This document shows positions 1 to 5,204 of a stretch of DNA of 5,204 bases, piece after piece. Source of the stretch: Chloroflexota bacterium (GTDB lineage Bacteria > Chloroflexota > Anaerolineae > Anaerolineales > DRMV01). Position 1 is the stretch's first letter, and each line of letters starts with the position of its first letter. Location: contig JAADEP010000014.1 in assembly GCA_013153335.1 (NCBI GenBank), forward strand, positions 1 through 5,204. The letters run 5' to 3'. Position numbers and translations under genes: made by a program. The notes under the pieces were generated by a model. That model saw only the letters and a program-made list of their open reading frames with translations, searched no databases and was not told where the DNA came from.

Positions 1-864
1 CTTCACGACCTCGCCCCCGACCCGCGGGACGAATGGCAGCGCATGTTGCGTTTCGCCGCGTTCGGCCAGGCCGATAAGGACGCGATGGCCGAAACGGTGG
101 AAGTGCTCTTCCGCCGCGGGACGGAGTTGGTCGCGAATGTGTACGATTATCTCAGCACTGTGCCCGAGACCGCGGCCATCCTGGGCTGGGAGGAGCACGT
201 GGATGAAGCGCACCTCGAAGAACGGCGGCGCTTCTTCACCATTTGGCTCGCGCGCACCCTGGGCATGGATACCAGCGACGAATTCGCGGACTATTTGTTC
301 CGCGCGGGGCAGATCCACGCGGGGCACGGCCCGCGGCGCATCCACGTGCCCCATGCCTATGTGCGCATCTCCATCGGCCTGGTGCTGGCCATGTTCGCCG
401 ACTATATGCGTGAGGCCGGCCTGGAGGGCGAGAAAATCGCGCGCGCGATGGCCGGCTGGAACAAGTACCTGAGCGTGCAGATGAACCAAATGGAGCTCGG
501 CTACAGCGTGGCCCGCGAGTTCGACGATGGAACTTTTCGGGTGCCGGTCGGCATCTACGGCCTGTTGCGCCTGAAGATGGACGGCCTGAGTGAGGCCCAC
601 GTGGCCGTGCGCCCTCGGGCCACGGTGGAAGAGGTGCTGCGCAAGTTCTTCAACTATTATCCGGTCGCCCGCCGCGAAGCGCTGGACGTGGTTTGGGAAG
701 GCCACGAGAAGCCCGATTCGCTCTGGATGGAAGTCGTGCCTGTGTATCGGCTCAAGAGTGGTTGGCGCGTATTGCTCAACGGGCGTGAGATCCAATACCT
801 GCGTGGAATGGCAACCCCCGTGCGCAAGGGCGACCAGATCGACATCTTCCCGCCTGGACGTTAG
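1..864 (+). CDS. Protoglobin-like heme domain fused to a MoaD/ThiS-like domain (5' partial)
   Basis: The protein appears to combine a heme-binding globin with a ubiquitin-fold sulfur-carrier domain. Numbering is from the ATG at 43. Residues 1-155 follow the protoglobin pattern. Aligned from memory to Methanosarcina acetivorans protoglobin, Tyr34 falls at the distal B10 position, Phe65 (in RRRFFTIW) at the distal phenylalanine, and His92 (in AGQIHAGHG) at the proximal F8 histidine that ligates heme iron. Residues ~166-273 resemble MoaD: a beta strand VPVGIYGLLRLKM, a helix EEVLRKFFNYYP, then VLLNGREIQYLRGMATPV and KGDQIDIFPP. The last two residues are Gly-Arg, not the usual Gly-Gly. The frame is open to base 1, the preceding residues (DPRDEWQR) continue the globin helix, and the ATG at 43 has no convincing ribosome binding site, so the true start probably lies outside the window. 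There is no signal peptide or membrane segment in the visible part, so it is likely cytosolic. The AOR gene starts 76 bases downstream on the same strand. The MoaD part is the safer call; heme binding is inferred. Confidence 0.82.
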   Translation, partial: LHDLAPDPRDEWQRMLRFAAFGQADKDAMAETVEVLFRRGTELVANVYDYLSTVPETAAILGWEEHVDEAHLEERRRFFTIWLARTLGMDTSDEFADYLFRAGQIHAGHGPRRIHVPHAYVRISIGLVLAMFADYMREAGLEGEKIARAMAGWNKYLSVQMNQMELGYSVAREFDDGTFRVPVGIYGLLRLKMDGLSEAHVAVRPRATVEEVLRKFFNYYPVARREALDVVWEGHEKPDSLWMEVVPVYRLKSGWRVLLNGREIQYLRGMATPVRKGDQIDIFPPGR

Positions 865-868
865 CTCG

Positions 869-913
869 GCCAGCGCAAGGCCCAGGGCCGAAGCCCCCCT
901 GGGCCTTGTTGGC
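869..913 (+). other. Intercistronic hairpin between the globin-MoaD gene and the AOR gene
   Basis: A perfect 12-bp stem is formed by CAAGGCCCAGGG (876-887) and CCCTGGGCCTTG (897-908), with a 9-base loop. An outer GCCA/TGGC pair (869-872 with 910-913) extends it across a small internal loop. It starts five bases after the stop codon at 862-864. The bases that follow (TTGGCAAAATTT) do not form a run of T, so a strong intrinsic terminator is unlikely. An attenuator, a partial terminator or an RNA-stability element that sets the ratio of the two products is more plausible. The pairing is seen directly; the function is inferred. Confidence 0.6.
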
Positions 914-928
914 AAAATTTGGCACAAG

Positions 929-936
929 AAGGAGGT
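929..936 (+). promoter_or_regulatory. Ribosome binding site of the AOR gene
   Basis: AAGGAGGT is a full match to the 16S rRNA anti-Shine-Dalgarno and sits 4 bases before the ATG at 941. It decides the start of the AOR gene: the same frame is open upstream to about base 590, but no comparable site precedes earlier start codons, and AOR family proteins begin with this residue pattern (a short lead followed by a beta strand ending in VDLSKG). Confidence 0.9.
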
Positions 937-940
937 TCGT

Positions 941-2776
941 ATGCTTGGCGGATTTGCCAACCGAGTGGCCCATGTGGACCTGAGCAAGGGCACGGTCGAA
1001 TACAAGCCCATCCCCGAAGAGTGGGCCAAGAAGTACCTGGGCGCGCGTGGTTTGGGTGTGCGCTACATCCTGGAAAACGGTGCGGATATTGACCCCGAAT
1101 CCCCTGAAAACCTGCTCATCTTCATGAACGGCCCCCTGACGGGCACCGCGGCCAACATGAGCGGCCGCATCGCCATTATTACCCGCTCGCCCCTCACGGG
1201 CACCGTGATCGACAGCCATCAAGGCGGCTGGTCGGGCGCGCGGCTGCGCTGGGCCGGCTTTGACGGCATTGTCATCAAAGGCGCGGCCGAAAAGCCCGTG
1301 TACCTCTACGTCCACGACGGTGTCGTGGAGATCAAGGACGCGTCCGACGTGTGGGGCAAGGGTATCCATGAGACCATCAAGTACTTCCAGGACCTCTACG
1401 GCGAGAAGGACTTGAGCGTGATGGCCATCGGCCCCGCGGGCGAAAACAAGGTGCGCTTCGCGAACTGGATCAACGAGCACGACCGCGCGTTTGGCCGCGG
1501 CGGCCACGGCATGGTCGGTGGCATGAAGAAGATCAAGGCCATCGTCATCAAGGCCGAGAAGCGCTTCCCCAAGCCCGCGAACCACGACCGCTTCAAGGCC
1601 GCGCAAAAGCGCTCCCTCGCGCGCATTATGGACGAGAACAACATCACGGCCCCGCGCAAGGGCGGCCTCTCGGTCTTCGGCACCAACGTACTCATGAACA
1701 TCGTCAACCGCATCGCGGCCCTGCCCTCCTGGAACTCCAAGGAGACGCAATTCCCCGAGGCCGAGAAGCTGAGCGGTGAGCACATCCGCGAGACCATCCT
1801 CATCGACGACCCCACCTGTCACGCGTGCCCGGTCGCGTGCAAGAAGAAGGTGCGCCTGCCCGAAGACAGCCCCTGGCCCGGCCTGGAAATGGAAAGCACC
1901 GAGTACGAATCCATGTGGGCCCTGGGCGCGAACTGCGGGCAGGGCGACACCTACACCGTGGTCAAGCTCATCGACATGTGCAACGACCTGGGCATGGACA
2001 CCATCGAGGCCGGCAACGTGCTCTCCATGTACATGGAGGCCACCGAGCGCGGTCTCGCGCCCGAAGGCGAGGGCCTGGCGTGGGGCGATGGTCCAGGCCA
2101 GGTTGAGACCCTGGAGAAGATCGCGTTCCGCAAGGGCGTGGGCGACATCCTGGCTGAAGGCACCGAGCGCGCGGCCAAGGCGTTCGGCGCGCCCGAGATC
2201 GCGATGACCGTCAAGGGCCAGGCCATCCCCGCGTATGACCCGCGCGGCCTCAAGGGCATGGGCATCGCGTACGCGACCTCCAACCGTGGCGCGTGCCACC
2301 TGCGGGCCTACACCCCCGCGTCCGAGCTCAACATCATGCCCATCCACATCCGCGAGGCCACCAAGTCCGACCCGCTGGAGTGGAAGGGCAAGGGCAAGCT
2401 GGTCAAGATCTTCCAGGACGTGCACGCGGTCTCCGACTCCCTCGACCTGTGCAAGTTCTCCGCGTTCGCCATGGACATGGAAGACTACACCGAGCTGTGG
2501 AACGGCATGACCGGCCTCGACTATACCGTGGACGAGATGCTCAAGGCTGGCGAGCGCATCTACAACCTCGAGCGCTACTTCAACAACCTGGTCGGTTTCC
2601 GCGAGGGCTCTGACTATCTGCCCAAGCGCTTCTTGGAAGAGCCCTCCAAGCACGGGCCGTCCAAGGGCCACGTGAGCGAGCTGGACAAGATGCTGGAAGA
2701 GTACTACGCGGAGCGCGGCTGGGTCAACGGCGTGGTGCCCGAAGAAAAGCTCCGCGAGCTGGGCATCATCGAATAG
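941..2776 (+). CDS. aor: Tungsten-type aldehyde:ferredoxin oxidoreductase (AOR family)
   Basis: AOR-family enzymes oxidise an aldehyde to the carboxylate, or run in reverse, at a tungsten bis-pyranopterin centre, and pass two electrons through a [4Fe-4S] cluster to ferredoxin in the cytoplasm. The protein has 611 residues; Pyrococcus furiosus AOR has 605. The N-terminal AOR domain (about 1-205) carries TGTAANMSGR (67-76), SPLTGT (83-88), GGWSGARLRWAGFDG (95-109), IGPAGEN (163-169) and GRGGHG (185-190). The C-terminal region carries the cluster cysteines C293, C296 and C300 (CHACPVAC) and C504 (LDLCKF), the same C-x2-C-x3-C plus distant Cys layout as P. furiosus AOR. Two pterin-contact signatures fit at 348-353 (NDLGMD) and 499-504 (DSLDLC). 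EYE (321-323) and YDPRGLKGMG (432-441) with RGACHLRAY (449-457) are also family blocks. No frameshift or missing ligand is seen. Substrate cannot be told from sequence. Oddities are MVGGMKKIKA after GRGG, where relatives usually have something close to AVMGSKNLKA. It is preceded by a MoaD-like gene, a common AOR partner. Confidence 0.96.
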   Translation: MLGGFANRVAHVDLSKGTVEYKPIPEEWAKKYLGARGLGVRYILENGADIDPESPENLLIFMNGPLTGTAANMSGRIAIITRSPLTGTVIDSHQGGWSGARLRWAGFDGIVIKGAAEKPVYLYVHDGVVEIKDASDVWGKGIHETIKYFQDLYGEKDLSVMAIGPAGENKVRFANWINEHDRAFGRGGHGMVGGMKKIKAIVIKAEKRFPKPANHDRFKAAQKRSLARIMDENNITAPRKGGLSVFGTNVLMNIVNRIAALPSWNSKETQFPEAEKLSGEHIRETILIDDPTCHACPVACKKKVRLPEDSPWPGLEMESTEYESMWALGANCGQGDTYTVVKLIDMCNDLGMDTIEAGNVLSMYMEATERGLAPEGEGLAWGDGPGQVETLEKIAFRKGVGDILAEGTERAAKAFGAPEIAMTVKGQAIPAYDPRGLKGMGIAYATSNRGACHLRAYTPASELNIMPIHIREATKSDPLEWKGKGKLVKIFQDVHAVSDSLDLCKFSAFAMDMEDYTELWNGMTGLDYTVDEMLKAGERIYNLERYFNNLVGFREGSDYLPKRFLEEPSKHGPSKGHVSELDKMLEEYYAERGWVNGVVPEEKLRELGIIE

Positions 2777-2787
2777 CCCCTCGAAGC

Positions 2788-2831
2788 AGCCAACCTTCCC
2801 GCCCCGTCCCGTGCGGACGGGGCGGGTGGCT
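2788..2831 (+). terminator. GC-rich hairpin, probable terminator of the AOR transcript
   Basis: A perfect 12-bp stem, CCCGCCCCGTCC (2798-2809) with GGACGGGGCGGG (2815-2826), closes a 5-base loop (CGTGC). A further AGCCA/TGGCT pairing (2788-2792 with 2827-2831) lies outside a one-sided bulge. It begins 11 bases after the AOR stop codon. The downstream tract is only GGCTTTAAAAG, so the U-run is weak, but the stem is very stable. Confidence 0.7.
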
Positions 2832-2842
2832 TTAAAAGCACA

Positions 2843-2869
2843 GCCGCCGGGCGGACCTCGCCCGGCGGC
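2843..2869 (-). terminator. Second GC-rich hairpin, probable terminator of the EF-G-like gene (may act on both strands)
   Basis: A perfect 11-bp stem, GCCGCCGGGCG (2843-2853) with CGCCCGGCGGC (2859-2869), has a 5-base loop. Read on the minus strand it lies 26 bases after the EF-G-like stop codon (2896-2898) and is followed by TGTGCTTTTAAAG, which supplies a short T-run. Read on the plus strand it is followed by CTTTCGTCGTTTTC, so it could also back up the AOR terminator. The arrangement fits a convergent gene pair. Confidence 0.7.
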
Positions 2870-2895
2870 CTTTCGTCGTTTTCAAGGCGGAAGGG

Positions 2896-4965
2896 CTACT
2901 TCTTCTGCTGTTCTCGCTCGCGTTGGCGCTCTTCGATGATCTGCTGTTGGATATGTGAAGGCACCTGTTCGTAATGCGAGAACTCCATCTCAAACACCCC
3001 GCGGCCTCCGGTGAGCGAGCGCAAGTCCGTCACATAGCGCAACATCTCCGCCAGAGGCACCTGGGCCCGGATGATAGAACGGCCCTTTTCCGTGTCCATG
3101 CCTTGCACCCGCGCGCGCCGCGTGTTGAGGTCGCCCAACACATCGCCCATGTTCTCCTCGGGCACGATAATGCGCACATTATAGATGGGCTCAAGCAACA
3201 CCGGGCCCGCGTCACGGAACGCGAGCTTGAAGGCCTCGCGCGACGCGATCTCAAAGGCAATGGGCTTCGAATCCACCGGGTGCTCTTTGCCGTCATACAC
3301 CGCGACCTTGACGTTGACCACCGGATAGCCCGCGAGAATGCCTTCCTTCATCACGTTCTTGATGCCCTTCTCAATCGCGGGCTGGAAGCTGGACGAAATC
3401 GCGCCGCCGAAAACTTCCCACGTGAACGAATAGTTCTCTTCGGGATTGGGTTCCACGCGCATGTGCACTTCCGCGAACTGGCCCGCGCCGCCGGTCTGCT
3501 TCTTGTGCCGATATTTGCCGTGGCCGGTCTTGGTGATGGTCTCGCGGTAAGGCACCTTCGGCGGCTCAGTGCTCAAATTGAGCTGGAACTTGCTCTTGGC
3601 CTTGCGGATGGCCACATCGATGTGCTGGTCGCCCATCCCTTGCAGAATGGTTTGATTGGTGGATGGATCCTGGTACCACGAAAGGGTCATGTCCTCTTCG
3701 CACAGGCGAGTGAGGGTCGGGCCCAGCTTGGTAGAGTCAGACTGAGACTGGGGCACGACCGCAACCCGATACAACGCGGTGGGGTACTCGGGCACCGGCA
3801 GTTTGATGGGATGGCTCTTATCGGTCAACGTATCGCCCGTGCCGGTCACGCTGAGCTTGGGCACCGTGCCAATATCGCCAGCGTGCAGCGCCTTGATGGG
3901 GATCTGCTCCTTCCCCCGCATCACGTACAGATTGCCGATGCGCTCTTCGGCCTCCTTCTGCGCGTTCCACACCCGGGTATCGACCCGCAGCACGCCCGAC
4001 ACGACCTTGAGATACGTGATCTTACCCACGAAGGGATCCGCGGTCGTCTTCCATACATACGCGGCCAGAGGGCCGTCGTCGCTCACCGTGAGCGTCTCAG
4101 GTCCGTTGGGCCCTTCGGCCTCGATGGGAGGCCGCTCATTAGGCGCAGGCACCAACGCAGCAAACGCGCGCAACAGGGGCTCCAAGCCGATGAGGCGCTC
4201 GCCCGCGGCCACAAACACCGGGACGTAATCGCCCGACGTCATGAGAGCCTTGAGGCCTTGCAAAATCTCCTCGGGCGTGAGGTCCTCGGCTTCGAAATAC
4301 TTTTCCATGAGCTCCTCACTGCCCATAGCCGCGGTCTCGAGCAAATTCGCGCGCGCTTCCTCGGCCTCATCCGCCCATTCCTCGGGGATGGGCTGCTCTT
4401 GGTTTTCAGGCCCTACAAAGGCCTTCTGGTGGATGAGGTCGATCACGCCTTGGAAGTTCTCCCCCACGCCCATGGGCAGCTGCACCGGGATAAACTCGGC
4501 CTCGAACGTGTCGCGCAGGGCCTGCAAGGTTTTCTCAAAATTGGCCGTATCCCGGTCCATCTTGTTGATCAGCACCATGCGCGGCACCTGGAACTTGGCC
4601 GCGTAATTCCACGCGACCTCGGTGCCCACCGCGGGGCCAGAGACCGCGTCCACTACCACCAGCGCGGCTTCCGACACCCACAACGCGGAGATAACCTCGC
4701 CCACAAAATCCGTATAGCCGGGCGTGTCAAGCAGGTTGATCTTGAGCCCTTGGTATTCCAGAGGGATAACGGCGGTCGAAAGCGAGAGGCCGCGACGGAT
4801 TTCTTCTTCCTCGAAGTCGGAGACCGTGTTGCCTTCTTGAATGCTGCCCATGCGGGTGGTTACGCCCAGGTAATGGAGCAAGCCTTCTGCCAGGATGGTC
4901 TTCCCGGCGCCGCTGTGGGAGACCAAAGCGACATTGCGGATGGCTTGCGTCGGGTATTCTTTCAT
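2896..4965 (-). CDS. fusA2: EF-G-like translational GTPase (FusA2 / EF-G-2 type)
   Basis: This is a five-domain translational GTPase of 689 residues, acting on the ribosome in the cytoplasm. GTPase motifs are SHSGAGKT (16-23, P-loop), RRGLSLS (57-63, switch I), DTPGYTDF (80-87, switch II) and NKMD (134-137). Domain II spans about 297-391, domain III about 397-470, domain IV about 471-590 with VPYRETI and KKQTGGAGQF, and domain V about 591-670 with EPIYNVRIIVPEENMGDVLGDL. His562 in YDGKEHPVDS matches the domain IV tip histidine needed by EF-G for translocation. Switch II has Tyr84 where canonical EF-G has the catalytic His, and switch I has Ser61 where EF-G has Thr. With the SGAGKT P-loop, this points to the EF-G-2/FusA2 paralogue group, not the main FusA. 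A charged tail (EERQREREQQKK) ends the protein. The start at 4965 is chosen because AGGAG lies 7 bases upstream and family members begin there; an in-frame ATG at 5061 would add 32 unrelated residues. Whether it is the cell's only EF-G cannot be judged here. Confidence 0.92.
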   Translation of the reverse strand: MKEYPTQAIRNVALVSHSGAGKTILAEGLLHYLGVTTRMGSIQEGNTVSDFEEEEIRRGLSLSTAVIPLEYQGLKINLLDTPGYTDFVGEVISALWVSEAALVVVDAVSGPAVGTEVAWNYAAKFQVPRMVLINKMDRDTANFEKTLQALRDTFEAEFIPVQLPMGVGENFQGVIDLIHQKAFVGPENQEQPIPEEWADEAEEARANLLETAAMGSEELMEKYFEAEDLTPEEILQGLKALMTSGDYVPVFVAAGERLIGLEPLLRAFAALVPAPNERPPIEAEGPNGPETLTVSDDGPLAAYVWKTTADPFVGKITYLKVVSGVLRVDTRVWNAQKEAEERIGNLYVMRGKEQIPIKALHAGDIGTVPKLSVTGTGDTLTDKSHPIKLPVPEYPTALYRVAVVPQSQSDSTKLGPTLTRLCEEDMTLSWYQDPSTNQTILQGMGDQHIDVAIRKAKSKFQLNLSTEPPKVPYRETITKTGHGKYRHKKQTGGAGQFAEVHMRVEPNPEENYSFTWEVFGGAISSSFQPAIEKGIKNVMKEGILAGYPVVNVKVAVYDGKEHPVDSKPIAFEIASREAFKLAFRDAGPVLLEPIYNVRIIVPEENMGDVLGDLNTRRARVQGMDTEKGRSIIRAQVPLAEMLRYVTDLRSLTGGRGVFEMEFSHYEQVPSHIQQQIIEERQREREQQKK

Positions 4966-5080
4966 GGCAACGCTCCTGAGAAAAGATTCAAACCCGAGGA
5001 CGTTTGGCCACGCGTCCCCTTGGGGTGTGCGGATGGCTGGAACCAGGGAAGCCCCTGGCAAGAATTCGCGCCAAACGGGC
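4966..5080 (-). other. Foldable 5' leader of the EF-G-like mRNA
   Basis: If transcription starts about 7-8 bases after the -10 box, the leader is about 115 nt long. It contains a perfect 6-bp hairpin CCAGGG-GCTT-CCCTGG (5043-5058). An 8-bp long-range pairing encloses it: CGTTTGGC near the leader's 5' end (plus-strand 5070-5077) with GCCAAACG nearer the ribosome binding site (plus-strand 5001-5008). No known riboswitch or leader-peptide pattern is recognised. The pairings are seen in the sequence; any regulatory role is inferred. Confidence 0.4.
4973..4977 (-). promoter_or_regulatory. Ribosome binding site of the EF-G-like gene
   Basis: On the minus strand, AGGAG is followed by CGTTGCC and then the ATG whose first base is 4965, giving a 7-base spacing. 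This supports the 689-residue form over the longer one starting at 5061. Confidence 0.8.
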
Positions 5081-5087
5081 CGGGATT

Positions 5088-5116
5088 ATTTTACGAAAAG
5101 AATTCGGCCTTGTCAA
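5088..5116 (-). promoter_or_regulatory. Sigma70-type promoter of the EF-G-like gene
   Basis: The minus strand reads TTGACA (5111-5116), a 17-base spacer, then TAAAAT (5088-5093). This is a perfect -35 box and a 5-of-6 -10 box at the ideal spacing. It lies about 120 bases upstream of the chosen start codon and within an AT-richer patch in otherwise GC-rich DNA. The predicted transcription start is near 5080-5081. Confidence 0.82.
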
Positions 5117-5175
5117 AACGCGAGCGAAACGTCCGAGGGCCACACCCGGACCGAGCCGCAACCCCGCCATGGGCC

Positions 5176-5197
5176 CGGCCCAAGGAGCTTTGGGCCG
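5176..5197. repeat. Perfect inverted repeat upstream of the EF-G-like promoter
   Basis: CGGCCCAA (5176-5183) pairs perfectly with TTGGGCCG (5190-5197) around a 6-base loop. Neither strand has a T-run after it inside the window, so it is not a convincing terminator, although the window ends 7 bases later. It could belong to the end of a neighbouring gene or be an operator-like site about 60 bases upstream of the -35 box. No gene is recognised between 5117 and 5204. Confidence 0.4.
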
Positions 5198-5204
5198 CGA
5201 GCTG

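Noticed and set aside
43..45. ATG at 43 as the true start of the globin-MoaD gene
   Set aside because: The frame is open to base 1, no Shine-Dalgarno precedes this ATG, and the residues before it continue the first globin helix, so the gene is treated as cut by the window edge.
909..928. TTGGCA-like bases before the AOR gene as an internal promoter
   Set aside because: No -10-like hexamer lies at a suitable distance downstream; the segment runs straight into the ribosome binding site.
776..2671. A 631-codon open frame on the minus strand, antisense to the AOR gene
   Set aside because: It mirrors the GC-biased codons of the AOR gene, its translation is low in complexity (rich in Val, Ala, Gly, His, Asp, Leu) with no recognisable domain, and no ribosome binding site supports it.
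3779..4606. Plus-strand open frames of about 120-150 codons inside the EF-G-like gene
   Set aside because: They are antisense shadows of a well-conserved gene, with no domain or ribosome binding site.
4966..5061. Longer EF-G-like protein starting at the ATG at 5061
   Set aside because: The extra 32 residues do not resemble the family, the ATG would lie only ~20 bases from the predicted transcription start, and a good ribosome binding site precedes the ATG at 4965.
5182..5204. AAGGAG at 5182-5187 as the ribosome binding site of a divergent plus-strand gene
   Set aside because: The only start-like codon nearby is a TTG 2 bases after it, too close for initiation, and the bases are part of a perfect inverted repeat; no coding signal can be judged before the window ends.

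Overview
The window is GC-rich bacterial chromosomal DNA holding three protein-coding genes with little wasted space. No mobile element, phage, CRISPR array, tRNA or rRNA is visible. The combination of a tungsten-type aldehyde:ferredoxin oxidoreductase, a protoglobin-like protein and an EF-G paralogue of the FusA2/EF-G-2 type beginning MKEYPTQAIRN suggests an anaerobic or microaerophilic, possibly thermophilic bacterium. Chloroflexota would fit, but this is inferred from family resemblance and not shown by any marker gene here.

Layout. Bases 1-864 (+) encode a protein cut off at its 5' end by the window edge. Its N-terminal two thirds looks like a protoglobin (heme globin), and its C-terminal ~105 residues look like MoaD/ThiS, the ubiquitin-fold sulfur carrier of molybdopterin synthesis. 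An intercistronic stretch of 76 bases (865-940) contains a 12-bp hairpin and a perfect Shine-Dalgarno sequence. It is followed by a full-length tungsten-type aldehyde:ferredoxin oxidoreductase (941-2776, +, 611 aa). Two strong GC-rich hairpins lie between the convergent genes (2788-2869). The third gene, on the minus strand (2896-4965, 689 aa), is an EF-G-like translational GTPase. It has a clear sigma70-type promoter (TTGACA, 17-nt spacer, TAAAAT at 5088-5116) and a leader of about 115 nt that can fold. Bases 5117-5204 hold no recognisable gene, only one perfect hairpin.

How the genes fit together. The first two genes look like one transcription unit. MoaD-like genes are often found beside AOR genes, where the small protein presumably supplies or helps assemble the dithiolene of the tungstopterin cofactor. 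Here the MoaD-like domain is joined to a heme globin, which would put an O2/CO/NO/redox-binding module in the same polypeptide as a cofactor-assembly module, immediately upstream of a tungstoenzyme of a typically oxygen-sensitive family. The MoaD-like domain also ends in Gly-Arg where the carrier normally ends in Gly-Gly, so its role may be regulatory or structural and not sulfur transfer. This globin-MoaD-AOR pairing is the most noteworthy item in the window. The EF-G-like gene is a separately transcribed housekeeping or stress-related neighbour.
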